Assembly (NCBI GenBank): GCA_022376515.1
Contig: WTXI01000108.1
Span: 1-64,000, forward strand
Direction: 5' to 3'
Length of the DNA: 64,000 nt
Origin: Lactifluus volemus
Lineage: Eukaryota; Basidiomycota; Agaricomycetes; Russulales; Russulaceae
The notes under the pieces were generated by a model. The model was not told where the DNA came from. It saw only the letters and a list, made by a program, of their open reading frames with translations, and searched no databases. Position 1 is the stretch's first letter. Each line of letters starts with the position of its first letter. Made by a program: the position numbers and the translations under genes. Of this stretch, positions 53,092 to 64,000 are shown piece after piece.

Positions 53092-54834
53092 ATGAGCGCG
53101 ACCCTCCTCAGAATAGAATTCCCCGATAACGAGACACTGATCCCAGTACCCACCCGATACAACGATGATTTACCTGCGCATGTGAAAGGCGGTATATACT
53201 GGAACCCCATGGACCGGTGTTACTGCGTTGCGCAAGAAGGAGAATCGGTCCGCGTAGAGTTCATCAACGACATCTGGCATGCCGTACTACGCCACCACGA
53301 GATACTCAAGTCTTGCCCTGCACTCAGGCTTAATGAAGCAGCAGGAGCAGGATGGTGGCGTGAGGACGACGCCCAACACCCGAACAATCGCACTCTCAAT
53401 GCGATAAGGGAGGACAGCGAAGACGACGGGAGTACAGGGGAACCAGAACCAACGACTCCCCTGTCCACCCACTCCTACCAAGAACCACCAGTGAACACCC
53501 CGATGACCCACCTGGCAGAACAGGTGAACGCCATCATGATAGAACCAGAACCGATACAAGTCAGAGCAACCATGACCGAAGCACCAACGGCCGTAGCCAA
53601 CCTAGCAATAAGAGGAGGGGGGCCACTCCCTCCAATTGTTGATCAAGGATGGGTACTCAACCAAGGAGGGGCACCGCCTCCAGGCCCGCCTCAAGGACCA
53701 CCTCAAGGTCCGCCACAGGGACCGCCTCAAGGCCCGCCTCATGGAGGAGGACCCCCAGGCTGGGCCCCGGCCGGACCCCCAGGAGGAGGGCCCCCAGGAG
53801 GCGGATTACCGCAAGGGCCGATGCCAGGGCCGGGCTACCTCATGGGAGCGCCCACTGGACAACCACCTACCATCTTTGATGGAGATAGGCAGAAAGCAGA
53901 CGACTTCATGGACGAATGGAATCTCTTCTGCCTTAACAACACCTTCAACTACGCCTTCGCCCTCCCCTACCAGAGAGTCGCCAACTGCCTGTCCTACATC
54001 AAGGGACCCAAAGTCGCCAACTGGAACAGGACCCAGGTCCAATGGCTCCACAACGTCACAACGCGAAATGTGAACCCAGTCGGTTATGACAATCAATGGC
54101 TGTGGGACACTTTCGCGGACGAATTCAGAAGCGCGTTCCAGGACACAGCAGCAGAACAGAATGCAGAGAGAAACCTCTCCAACCTTCAAATGAAAGGAGG
54201 GGAATTGGACACCTACATCAGCGACTTCACAGAACTCGCCAGGAAGGCAAACAGAAGCCTTCAGGACAAAGGGACCATCATCATGTTTCGACAAGGACTC
54301 CAATCCGCATTGCACAATGCCCTCTACCATATTAATCCAGCTCCGCGCACCTTCCAGCAGTGGGCGGAGGCAGCTAGAGCTGAACAGGCCAAATGGGCAG
54401 AGTGGGGCGCAAATGGATTCCAGGAGCGTGTCAAGAAGTACAAAGAAAGCAAAGATGGGAGACGCACCTGGCAAGACCGCGCCAAGAACAGACAGAAGGA
54501 CCGACGCTCCGACGCCATGGACGTAGACAACGTCCAAGTCAACGCCATGACGGACGCAGAAAAAGACAACCTCATGAAGAAAGGAGCTTGCTTCTTCTGT
54601 AAAGAACCAGGGCACATGGCCAGGGTCTGTCCCAAAAAGAAAGGGAGGACGAACACCTGGAAAACTGCGCCCAAGCGCGTGGTAACAAAAGAAGCCACCG
54701 CAGCCAGCGTGGAACCAAGTGAGGAACTAGAAGAGGACGACGACAAGAAAGACTTTCTAGGAAAAGTCAGAGGAATGTCCAGAGAGCAACGCGAGGAGCT
54801 CATGGATAGTATGCTGAAAGACGAGGGTTTTTAG
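53092..54834 (+). CDS. gag: gag of gypsy C2
   Basis: Open frame of 580 codons. N terminus up to about residue 60 has a conserved GGIYWNPMDRCYCV segment. About residues 200-255 are Gly/Pro/Gln-rich (GPPQGPP repeats). The capsid-like region follows from IFDGDRQKADDFMDEW (about residue 262) to about 450, then a basic linker and one zinc knuckle CFFCKEPGHMARVC (54588-54629). The acidic C terminus ends EGF. Gag builds the virus-like particle and binds element RNA. It terminates at TTT TAG with pol continuing in the -1 frame. Unlike pol, this gag is undamaged. Confidence 0.9.
   Translation: MSATLLRIEFPDNETLIPVPTRYNDDLPAHVKGGIYWNPMDRCYCVAQEGESVRVEFINDIWHAVLRHHEILKSCPALRLNEAAGAGWWREDDAQHPNNRTLNAIREDSEDDGSTGEPEPTTPLSTHSYQEPPVNTPMTHLAEQVNAIMIEPEPIQVRATMTEAPTAVANLAIRGGGPLPPIVDQGWVLNQGGAPPPGPPQGPPQGPPQGPPQGPPHGGGPPGWAPAGPPGGGPPGGGLPQGPMPGPGYLMGAPTGQPPTIFDGDRQKADDFMDEWNLFCLNNTFNYAFALPYQRVANCLSYIKGPKVANWNRTQVQWLHNVTTRNVNPVGYDNQWLWDTFADEFRSAFQDTAAEQNAERNLSNLQMKGGELDTYISDFTELARKANRSLQDKGTIIMFRQGLQSALHNALYHINPAPRTFQQWAEAARAEQAKWAEWGANGFQERVKKYKESKDGRRTWQDRAKNRQKDRRSDAMDVDNVQVNAMTDAEKDNLMKKGACFFCKEPGHMARVCPKKKGRTNTWKTAPKRVVTKEATAASVEPSEELEEDDDKKDFLGKVRGMSREQREELMDSMLKDEGF
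54825..54834 (+). promoter_or_regulatory. Candidate -1 frameshift site at the gag stop, family C
   Basis: Gag frame GAG GGT TTT TAG contains the heptamer G GGT TTT (54825-54831), which fits the X XXY YYZ slippery pattern. A -1 slip reads on as TTA GGC AGC into pol, where NPPAWERAIEL and the protease follow. Family A has the related GAT TTT TGA at the same place. Confidence 0.55.
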
Positions 54835-57800
54835 GCAGCTCTAACCCACCAGCCTGGGAAAGAGCTATAGAACTGTATCGGATCGGTATTAGGACTCGGA
54901 ATTCTATGATTTTGAATGTGCCCTACCGATCCATGCAGCGAATGGCCGAAGTAAAAACCCTTGTGGACAGCGGAGCCACAGAGAACCTCATGGACACCTC
55001 CACCGCCTCCTTCTTAAACGTCGCCCTCCAGAAACTCCCCCTTCCCCGAACCATCACCAACGCCGACGGCTCCGCTAACACAGCAGGAGCCCTCACGCAT
55101 TACTGCGAGCTCAGAATCAGACAAGGAGACAAAGAAGAAGTACAAAACTTCTACGTCTCAAATCTGGGCTCGGACTGAATCATTCTGGGGTACCCTTGGC
55201 TAAAAGCATTCCAACCAAGGTTTGACTGGGAGACCAGTCAACTCAAGGGGCCCCCAGTCCACTTAGAAGCCAAGTGGTACGACCGAGTAAAGAAGAGGCA
55301 AGAATGGATGATCGTACGAAGAGCACGCGTGGACCTGGCTTGGGAAGAAGGGGACGAAATCATCCTAGTCAGTAAAGTCAACATGGCACAACAGTGGGCA
55401 GAAAAAGCAAACAAAGACAAAGAAAAAGTAGAGATTCCCCCACAATACCGAGACTTTGCAGACGTCTTCTCAGAAGAAGGAGCGAAGCGATTCCCACCGT
55501 CCAGACCAGAGGACCACACAATCAAATTAAAACCTGAAGCACCAGACGTCATCAACTGTAAAGTGTACCCCCTGACCACGGCAGAAAAGCAAGCCACGAA
55601 GGAATGGATTGATGAACATGAACAAAAAAACTACATCGAAAAATCCAACTCCCCCTGGTCGACGCCCTGGTTCTTCATCAAAAAGAGAGATGGGAGCCTC
55701 CGTCCCATCCAAGATTACCGCGAGGTCAACAAATGGATGGTCAGAGACGTCTATCCCATGCCAAGGATAGAACAAATCATGGAGGAACTTAGTGGCAAGG
55801 AGTTGTTCACCAAATTCGACATCCGATCAGGGTACCACAACATCCGCATCAAAGAAGAGGATCGCTGGAAAGCGGCCTTCAAAACCCCCTTCGGACTGTA
55901 CCACCCCAACGTCATGCTATTTGGACTGAACAATTCCCCGGCCACCTTCCAACGAATGGCGGATAGGGTCTTCAAACCCATCTATGATGAATTCCCTGGA
56001 GAATGCCACGGGTATATGGACGACTTCCTGATAGCCACGCACAAAGATCCAGCCCACCATCGCTTAATAACGCGAAAGGTTCTACAAGTATTCCGCGACC
56101 ACAGCTTATTCCTCAAACTCCCCAAGTGCGAGTTCGAGAAGGATGTGGTAGAATACCTAGGCATCTATGTGAAGGATGGGACGATCCGCATAGACCCGAC
56201 CAAGCGAAGCGGACTAGCGACATGGCCGCGACAACTATCCACTGTAACCCAAGTGCGAAGCACCCTCGGAGTCCTAGGGTATCAAAGACCGTTCATCTGA
56301 GGATTCGCTCACATCGCCAAACCCCTCACGAGCCTCCTTAAAAAGGGCAAACTTCAAATGGACACAAGAGTGCATGGACGCGCTGAATAAACTAATTGAC
56401 ATAGTCACTAGCGACCCCGTGCTCTTCAGGCCAGATGAAACCAAACAATTCGAACTAGAAGTCGATGCCTCCCAATATGCGATAGGAGCCATCCTCTACC
56501 AGCGCGATGACAATGGGAAGCAAAGACCGGTAGCTTACCACTCAGAAACTCTGAATGAAGCAGAACGCGGCTATGACATCTTTGACCGGGAACTGATGGC
56601 GGTGGTCAAGGGACTGGAGAACTGGCGACACCTCCTGCTGGGAGCACAACATGAAGTCCTGGTATTTACAGACCATGCTAACCTCCAACACTGGCGCAAT
56701 CCACAAAAGATCAACAGGAGAGTCGCCCGATACATCCCACGACTTGCAGAATATAACTACAAACTGATCCACAAGCCTGGGAAGTACAACAAAGCGGACC
56801 ACCTCTCGCGCCGCCCGGATTATGATCAAGGAAAGGAAGACAACCAGGATGTCACCGTCCTCCCCGACTCTGTCTTTGTCCGAGCCATCAGCCTCTCCTC
56901 CCTCAAAGAACGCACTTTTGAAGCGCAAACCCGTTGCCCCGCAGAGCTCCTCCACTGGTCGGAACTCCACCCTCGCATGCACAAGAGAGACGACATCTGG
57001 TTCCACGATAACAAACCGGTTGTCGTGGTAGACAACGCCCTGAGAGGGAGATAGTTCTCACTACCATGACCACCAGACGGCAGGACATCCCGGAATTTTT
57101 TACACCTACCTGCTTGTCACGCGTGACTACTGGTGGCCCGACGTCAAACAATTCGTCAAAAACTATGTGCAAGGATGTGCTATCTGTCAAGCAACGAAGA
57201 GTCGCACCACCAAGCCCAAATCCCCATCTTCCCCATCGCCACAGAACGAAACGCTGCCCCCTTTGAAACAATAGCCCTAGACCTGATAACCAACTTACCC
57301 CTATCAAAAGGATATGACTCTATCCTCACAATCACAGACCACGACTGCACCAAGGCGGCCGTGTTCCTCCCCTGTAACAAAACTATAGACGCGCCAGGAG
57401 TAGCCTCCTTGTATGCCGAGCACGTGTTCCCCCACTATGGAGCCCCCAGGAAGGTCATCTCAGACCGAGACCCCCGCTTCACGGCCAACTTTGCGCGGGA
57501 ACTCTGTCGGATATTGGGGTCGGCCCAGAACCTCAGTACAGCTTACCACCCACAGACAGACGGGCAGTCAGAACGCACTAACCAGTGGCTGGAGCAGTAC
57601 TTACGGATCTATGGGAATTACGAACAAGACAACTGGGCCACCTGGTTACCTATGGCACAGTACGTGCAGAGGTCGTGGCCTAACGCCACCACAAACAAGA
57701 TGCCGTTTGAACTCCTCATGGGACACACGCCCTCTCTACCTGACCATCCAATCACGACCAACGTCCCCCTTCTGGAAGACAGACAGCGCACCCTAGAACG

Positions 57801-59679
57801 TGTAAGAGAGCAGGCTCAACGATCGATCAAAGCCGCTCAAAACACACTGCAACGTTACGCCCAGAGGAAGAAGGGGCAACGTAACTACAGGCCTTTCCAT
57901 GAAGGCGAGAAGGTCTGGCTGGAAGGGACTAATCTAAAGACGACACACCCTACTGCCAAACTAGGCAATAAACGACACGGACCCTTCCTCGTGACCAAAG
58001 TCGTGTCACCGGTAGTTTTCAAACTGCGACTCCCTGCCTCATGGAAGATACACGACGTCTTCCATGCCTCCCTCCTCTCACCATATAAGGAGACGGAGGA
58101 GCACAGTGAGAACTTTGAAGAACCTCCACCTGACCTGATCGAAGGAGAAACGGAGTACGAAGTGGATCAAATCCTCGACATGCGGTGGAGTGGAGGCAAG
58201 AACAATAGGAAGCGTCAATATAGAGTTCAATGGAAGGGCTACAGCGAAGCGCATGACACCTGGGAACCAGAAGGGAACATCCGCGCCCCAGACTGCCTCA
58301 AAGAGTTCGTCCAGAAGCACCCAAAGAAGGCGCTCGCAGAAGACATAAAAGCAAAGCCAAAAAGAAGAGGACAAGTCATCATCCGATCCGCCCAAGTCTC
58401 TTCCCCAATGCCTTCCTCCTCCAATAACTCTTCTCCCACTTCTCCCACTACCCCTCGCCGCCCAGTAGCGGTCTACAGTCCGGAAGACAGAGACTTCCTA
58501 GTGGTGATTGCCCAAGTTGACGTCCAGGTCATCCAAGACCTCCTGATGGGTAGAGACACCTCCCCAATATCCGAGGCCCCCTCCTCTCCACGATACGTAC
58601 CAGCCACGCCTTCCGAGACCGCGGTGGATGATGACGACGACATCCAAGAAATACCGCGTCTCCCTACCCCTCCTCGCGCCAGGATCCTAAGCCCTGTACC
58701 AGAAAGAACCATCCCTACTCCCGCTGGGTTCCACCACTACGAAGAAGACGACCCTCATGATTACTCTTTCACAATAAAGGACGCGGAATTGGGAGGATTC
58801 ATAGAAATGGAGTTCGTCAAGTTCGCCATGAGAGACGACTCCTACATTACCGGGTACACCAAGACCGGAGAGGGACCGTTCGAAGCCCCCCTTAATGCCC
58901 GCGGTCACCCAGATAAAGTGACGGGTCGTGACGACCTCGTCCTATTTCACCCTACCCACGTCTTCCGCCGCACCGTCGACGAGGCGCTCAGACAGCTAGG
59001 GGACCTGGGACTGACAGCAGAAGTGCAGCGCTATAGATGGACGGTGGAAGAAAAGGAGCGGCTAAAGCTGGAAGGGAGGAAACTCGGGCAGAATCTCAGC
59101 GCCCTCCGCAAGAAGCACGAGGACAGTATCCGACGCCTCGGAACCACCGGGACGACCACCAGACTCCTCCCCTTCATCCTCAGTGATAGAGCAGACATAC
59201 GAGGACCGCCGCCTCGTCACTTCAATTCCCCACCGCCCGTCGTCGTCCCAGGCACCCCGCCGCCGCCTCCTCGTCCCCTTCAAGGAACCAGCCAGCAGGT
59301 AGGAGAGTCACGCATACGTGGCGGAGCCGGAAGCAGCGAAGAAGAACACCCTCGCCGCACCACGAAGAAGCCGTACACCAGCGCGCGCGACATGAAGGGC
59401 AAGAAGAAGGCCAGAGAGTGGCGGCCGCCTAACACCCGCTGCAACCTGTGCCGCAAACTCGGACACGTCGGCGCCCGCTGCTGGACCCCACACGTCAACT
59501 GCCCATGCAAAGGCGGTGAGTGTCTCATTGGTACGGGGCACGAGAATTACAAGAGCCACCGCTGCCCCGCTGCTTGGGCCAAGGATGCGAAAGCCAACTA
59601 CGATGCGGAGCAGAACTGGTACAGCGACGATTACGACGACGACGTCCACAACCTGGACCCCTCCTTCTGGGAGTGCTGA
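54832..59679 (+). pseudogene. pol of gypsy C2 with chromodomain and long C-terminal zinc extension
   Basis: Protease DSGA near 54967; RT with FFIKKRDGSLRPIQDYREVN (55669-55728) and YMDD at about 56013; RNase H DASQYAIGAILY (about 56464); integrase zinc region (57060-57190), DDE domain (57270-57590), GPF-like module and chromodomain (about 58150-58290). A further 430 residues follow: acidic, Pro-rich and coiled-coil segments and a CCHC knuckle CNLCRKLGHVGARC (59445-59486) with more Cys/His. Lesions: TGA 55176-55178 (CGA in C1), TGA 56298-56300 (Arg codon AGA in C1), a one-base loss near 56350, a two-base loss near 57055 and a one-base loss near 57220. The frame from 57133 to 59679 is otherwise open. 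Confidence 0.9.
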
Positions 59680-59715
59680 GTGATTGGTGGGACAATCACC
59701 TAAGACGGGAGGTAA

Positions 59716-60161
59716 TGTTACAGATTTGTCTGGACCTTTGCCTCCCTGTTGCCTCACGTTTTTCATTTCCATCTACATTCTCGCTTACGGACAGAGCCTC
59801 ACCTTGTACGACACGGAACAGCATGTTCATGACTCACAGTGACTCTTATGACATCATTAGCCTAGAACTTCGATGACGTCGTAGTTAGACCCAGGCTCAT
59901 GACATCATTACTGATGTCACTCGCCCTTTGCCCTGTACAGTATATAAGACTCCTTGACTTGTGTCCTTGCTCTCCAGCTTGGACTTCTCTCCAATACTAG
60001 CCTCTTGAACTCCCTCTCACAAACCCCCTTGTGATTCCTCTTTCCCTTGAAGCCCTCTAAGTGCTATAACTTAGCTAGACCCAACCTAGACTCGCATCTC
60101 TGTTGGTCCTCCTGAACAACTTGATCCTATCTTAGGAACTAGGAACAGCTAGTTCCTAACA
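59716..60161 (+). repeat. 3' LTR of gypsy C2
   Basis: 446 bp, identical to the 5' LTR except one base near the right end (AGTTCC versus AGTCCC). Confidence 0.93.
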
Positions 60162-60604
60162 ATGCCAACCCCTTTGCCAGCATTAAGTTTCTTGTAAACA
60201 AGAAACTCGTGCTCCAGGGTATGAGGCGCACTTCTCATTTGCTCAAATTTGAGGATGATGTTATCCCCAGGGACCTCAGATAAAAGATCACATGCAAGGT
60301 ATACTTCATCTAATCACCAAAGCTTATGAGCCAAATACAGAAGCACATGTTTTCTGACATACGAGCAGGTCCTGAGGACAGTTTTCTTCACAACCTGAAC
60401 CTCCCAGCTACTCGGACAATTTCCATGTAAATTGTGAAGATTCGAAACAAGTCTGGCAGAAAGTCAGATGACATATCTTATCATAGTACTGAAAAACTAG
60501 GAATTACTCACAATACCGAACTTGAACAGATGTAGTGTGGTGAATGGCACAATGAATGTTGCATTCAACGTTGCAAAAGAACAACTTGATTACATAACCA
60601 CATT

Positions 60605-63600
60605 CAGGGCCGGTGACTCGTTGACTCCGGTGAGGAGACCGAGGTAAGGAACGCGCGAAGCGAGATAGCGAAGATAAGACAGGTAAACATGGTATACACC
60701 CTGTGTCAGAGTTTACAATATTTCCAAAATGGCATGCTTAGCGCTCGCAACAGCCAATCAGAGTCTGAAATATGGCATGTGACATTGCATGACTGATTCA
60801 GAAGGAAGGGTGATCCTAGGGGGGAGGGATAGTACGAGGTACAAGGATATGTCCGAGCAGAAATATCAAGAGAACAAAGGGGGCACGAGGCAAGCTAGTT
60901 AGAAAAAAGTACAGAGAAGACACGTAAAAGTGTAACAGTACGAGGTATGAGATGGCGTTAGAGCATAAGATGTCCGAGTCAAACGATTAGTCCTCCGATC
61001 AGCTGATAGATTGAATGATATTGTCAACATCTTCCTGAGAAGCATCGCCCTTACTCAACCCTTCCAGGAGATCTTTATCTGGAACAACCTCAAGCATCAG
61101 CTTCTCCGGTGTTATCTAACCTTCCATGAAATCGAGACGCTGCGTCTTCAGCTGGAACTTTTGCATTTGAAGCACCTCCATCAGGAGAGGGCTGATACGA
61201 TTCCTTTGCTTTGTGTCCGTTTCAGCGCTCGACAAAAAGACGTGCTCACAAGGCACAGAGGAAGCCTGAATTGGGAGGTAATCCATCGCGATTGCAAATA
61301 GGGTGGGGAATATAGAACTATTAGTCTGACACCACCAGGGGACATTCTGTCAGTAGACGTCAAGTAATCATTATTCAACTTACCTCCCAGAAATGAAGAA
61401 TGTCGATGGTCTTTGACGAAAGCACTCCCATAATATAGGATTGGTATTCCTGTTCAACAGTCTGCACAGTTGTACGCGAATCTTCAAAGCCAATGTCATC
61501 TGACTCTTCGAGGCCATATTCTGCCGCAAGTGCGAAGTATGTCGGCATGGCTGTGGAACGACCAGTTGCCTGTGTCGACGGCTCTTCATTATTGCCGGTA
61601 GCAAGACTCAGACTGTTCTCGCGGTAATCACACATCTTGTGAATTGAAAATGAGATGCTGTCCAAAACGATATATATTATAGTAGTCTCACGAGTCGCAG
61701 AATATATTCTTCACTTGTTTTATGGTACAGTACTTCTCCTCCCAGTGCTTAGTGATCCAGGACATGCGTATCGCAGGATTCAGCACTGCAAAAATGAATG
61801 TCAGATTCGTCGGGATTAGGAGTAGAAGCTTACTTACACATCGTAACAACATAGACCATAGTGCAATCCATTCGTGAATAGTATTTATATGCTAATGTTA
61901 GGCAAGGATTGATGAGCTCCATCAACTCAGGCCATTCATTACCGAGCTTCTCCCAACTTGTCATGAATTGCTCGAATGCAGGAATCGCACCACACAAGAT
62001 CGGGGTTTTCTCGCCGGACATAATTTGCTGTACCTTGTGTGGGACCTGTTGGCAAATTGGAGAGTCAGGTCACAATATATTGACGCGCGTTTGTAACTTA
62101 TGCCTAGAATGACTTCGATATGCTTCATGTGGTTCCAGTTGTTATCTGAGATCTTGTACTTGGCAAGGTCACTATTATTAGGAAGGGCGAGGAAGTAATC
62201 GACGGCCTGTTAGATGGATCGATTAGCACGCACCACTTTCCACAAGCTGAACTCACCAGTCGCAACATTCGGAGTCTATTAAGCATGTGATAGACCGAAT
62301 CCCATCTCGTTTTCACGTCTTGCAGAAGCTCCAACTCTGGGAGCTAAACTATTTCCTTGGGATCTCCTTGCTTAAAATAGCCTTTCTTGTTGCCGGTCCT
62401 GATGGCATCACAGAAGGCATCTCGACGTGTGCCCAATGCCCGAATGACTCTAACCACAGAACACGTAAGCGCTATGCAGTTAGACATGTCTGAGCTGTCC
62501 GTCTCATCACCAGATGAAGACTCATTGCCATCCGTAGCTCCTACATTGCGGATTACGCATCCAGAACAAAGATCGACGATATGACTATAGCACATCACCT
62601 GGCGATCAGCTGTGTTGAAAGGGACATCCCTATGGATTAAAATAGGCTGGAGGACCTCCATCATGGACTTATTGGCCGACGCGTTGTCCATAGTGAAATG
62701 CCCAATCTAAAAGAAATCGAAACCATGCAGCGTAATTCCTCCGAGTGAACATACCCTTACTTTGAGAGTAATGCCAGCCCTATCGAGAAGCTGCAGAACG
62801 ACATTGGCAAGTGTTTTTCCATCATGTCGTCCATGGTGATGATGAAAAGCGATGAGCGCTGTCCTGAGCTGCAAGGGCGAAGTGCGTGTAATCCAGTGCG
62901 CTGTCATGGCTAGGTAAGATCGACGATTTTGATCCGACCACATATCCATCGTCACCGAAATTCGCCCTTTCGCATCCTGTATACATGGTGGGAATACATC
63001 AAATAAGAGCATAATGTAACGTATGTCAAGGTTCGCCTTTAGTTCCAGGAACTTCATTCTCCAATTGTTAATGACCAGTTCACGAAGTTTTGTCCGATGC
63101 GGAATCATTGATTCTTTCAAGTCGCTTTTTAAATAATGAAGCAAGGATCAAAATTCAAGGCATTCCACAAGATTCAGGGACTTGAAGTCAGAAACGTCAA
63201 TATAAATAAAGACAAAAAGGGCTTAGATAACTTACCTGATCATCTACTACCATCCAATCGATTAGATACTTGTGGAAGGTGTCCACTTTGAACTCGACAG
63301 GCTGTTCGCCTTGTGATGTAGCCATCTCAGTAGATGCCACTGACTCATCCAGAATTTTCCATCCTTTCTCCTTTACATTAGCCCAGTACAAGTCATGGTG
63401 GTCGTTCTTGAGGTGATTGCGTTTGGACGTAGTCGACGTGGTTAGTTTATACGAACAAATGGAATTTGCTTTCCTGTGTAATGTTTACGCAAGTCAGAAA
63501 CCGATTGAAATTAAAAAAAAACGGGAGCACTCACTTGCATTCTTTACATAGATGATGGTCCTTAGTTGCTTCAAAGAAATAATGGATATCCTCTGTGTTT

Positions 63601-64000
63601 TTCCTTTTGCGCGAAGTTGGTGGCATTTCAGGATCATTGACGAGAATAACGTCAGCATTAATCTCATTAGCAGGGGTAATAGCGGCGGGGCTGTCGGGAG
63701 GCTCATCGCCTGGCTCATAGACATCCTCTAGATCAAAGTCTTCGCCTGATTCCTGAGTATTCGCTTGTGGACGGGCAGGAGCCCTGCGAGTTCACCGAGG
63801 TATGGTGAGAGACAGAGCGCCAGGAGCGGTTCGATGCTTTTGGGGCGGCATGGATTAGAATTTGGAAAGTTGGGTAGGTACCGATCTGGGGGAAGGGCAT
63901 CAAATATACTGCCAGTGGCATGTTCGTGGACGATTCAGGATGGATACTGTAACAGCGCACAAAGAAGGTGAGGACTGTAGGTTTACGGTCATGATCACGG
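60605..64000 (-). mobile_element. hAT3 DNA transposon, one end in the window
   Basis: CAGGGCCGGTGACTCG at 60605 looks like a hAT terminus (CAGNG) and lies just upstream of kinase gene 2. Transposase coding on the minus strand ends at 61116, about 500 bp inside. The other terminus is beyond 64000, so neither TSD nor TIR pairing can be verified. Confidence 0.6.
61116..63790 (-). CDS. hAT transposase of hAT3 (multi-exon; 5' end uncertain)
   Basis: Read right to left: an acidic N terminus (DLEDVYEPGDEPPD, about 63700), a BED-type finger split by an intron (LCKEC near 63535, then KRNHLKNDHHDLYW near 63385-63430), WMVVDDQ (about 63245), VTMDMWSDQNRRSYLAMTAHWI (62907-62970, first catalytic block), FTMDNASANKSMM (about 62665-62700), YSHIVDLCSGC, KTRWDSVYHMLNRL (about 62270-62320), NPCLTLAYKYYSRMD (about 61865-61910), and the dimerisation region DYLPIQASSVPCEHVF (61235-61285) to the stop 61118-61116. 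Introns are about 50-60 bp. It belongs to a different hAT lineage from hAT1 and hAT2. I saw no clear nonsense codon, but CEHVFLSS deviates from the usual CERVFSSS, hinting at decay. The start codon may lie in 63790-64000 or beyond. Confidence 0.75.

Larger units (their letters stand above)
52294..60161 (+). mobile_element. Ty3/gypsy C2, full length with 5-bp TSD
   Basis: LTRs 52294-52739 and 59716-60161, 446 bp each, with a single difference found by eye; TSD ATGCC at 52289-52293 and 60162-60166. Order: LTR, PBS, ORF0, gag, pol with chromodomain and zinc extension, purine tract (59702-59715), LTR. It is inserted in exon 2 of casein-kinase-1-like gene 2, in the opposite orientation to the gene. 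pol carries two nonsense codons and at least three indels despite the near-identical LTRs. Confidence 0.95.
51496..60426 (-). pseudogene. Casein-kinase-1-like gene 2, interrupted by gypsy C2
   Basis: Exon 1 60426-60363 (ATG at 60426), intron 60362-60310 (53 bp, GTATGT...TTAG), exon 2 60309-60162 continuing at 52288-52147 once C2 and one ATGCC are removed, intron 52146-52090 (57 bp), exon 3 52089-51496. The total is 948 nt, exactly 316 codons. Motifs: VYLACD and ILKFE (N-lobe), LEHEFLVYKKL, IPLVHWFG, IIHHDLKPTN (catalytic loop with His in place of the usual Arg), LIDFGLAKEF, RRDDLESLAYI and WGFLPWQ, all CK1-like. A TGA at 60390-60388 replaces a residue in the first strand. The insertion falls in the isoleucine codon of GIP. 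Both defects make it a pseudogene; the order of the two events is unknown. Confidence 0.85.

Noticed and set aside
1..64000. CRISPR arrays, rRNA operons, bacterial promoters or terminators
   Set aside because: Nothing consistent with them; all short repeats belong to eukaryotic transposons or microsatellites.

Overview
The window looks like a transposon graveyard from a basidiomycete, probably an Agaricomycete. Introns are about 45-60 bp with GT..AG ends, there are chromodomain Ty3/gypsy elements of the Tf1/sushi kind, multi-exon hAT transposases, a MULE-type transposase with a SWIM finger, and casein-kinase-1-like genes with several introns. I see no prokaryotic features, no rRNA or tRNA gene and no CRISPR. 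Species is not determined. Almost no host gene is intact: host-derived sequence is limited to two casein-kinase-1-like genes and fragments of a polyol dehydrogenase, an RTA1-like membrane protein and an SDE3/MOV10-like protein.

Layout. 1-868: inverted, window-truncated copy of a TTAAG-rich TIR element. 1165-2774: 3' end of a gypsy element (family F; zinc-finger ORF3 plus LTR). 3047-9444: casein-kinase-1-like gene 1, with hAT1 (4511-9320) inside its last intron. 9754-17136: a full TTAAG element (copy 2) carrying an SDE3/MOV10-like fragment and split by hAT2 (10057-14887). 18098-20897: MULE transposase cut by gypsy A1 (20898-29376, the best preserved element). 29377-31410: TTAAG copy 3 carrying an RTA1-like fragment split by a TA-flanked MITE. 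31764-32430: polyol-dehydrogenase fragment split by a 378-bp hAT MITE. 32461-36752: TTAAG copy 4, a family E LTR and the reversed, decayed gypsy A2. 36783-49888: gypsy family D, whose gag is split by TTAAG copy 5 (38002-39584) and by a poly(A)-tailed retroposed unit (40526-49762) that itself holds reversed gypsy C1 (41121-48833). 50502-51016: solo LTR of family E. 51496-60426: casein-kinase-1-like gene 2 (minus strand) split by gypsy C2 (52294-60161). 60605-64000: hAT3 on the minus strand, running off the window.

Most of these insertions can be dated relative to each other because target-site duplications (TSDs) are visible: 8 bp for hAT1, hAT2 and the hAT MITE; 5 bp for C1, C2 and the solo LTR; 13 bp plus poly(A) for the retroposed unit; 2 bp for the TTAAG elements and the MITE at 30237. 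In several cases removing the insert and one TSD copy rejoins an exon or reading frame, which supports both the boundary and the identity of the broken gene.

Points that seem least ordinary: (i) the TTAAG-rich TIR family, which carries intron-containing host gene fragments between pyrimidine-rich arms and encodes no transposase I can see; (ii) a zinc-binding ORF3 shared by three gypsy families downstream of the chromodomain; (iii) an array of eight TGASTCA (bZIP/Gcn4-type) sites with strictly alternating 14/12-bp spacing in the family A LTR; (iv) Tf1-like self-priming sites in families A, C and D, each an 11-nt sequence just after the LTR that is exactly complementary to a stretch about 30 bp below the TATA box; and (v) decay dominated by C-to-T nonsense changes, mostly TGA where a CGA arginine codon is expected.
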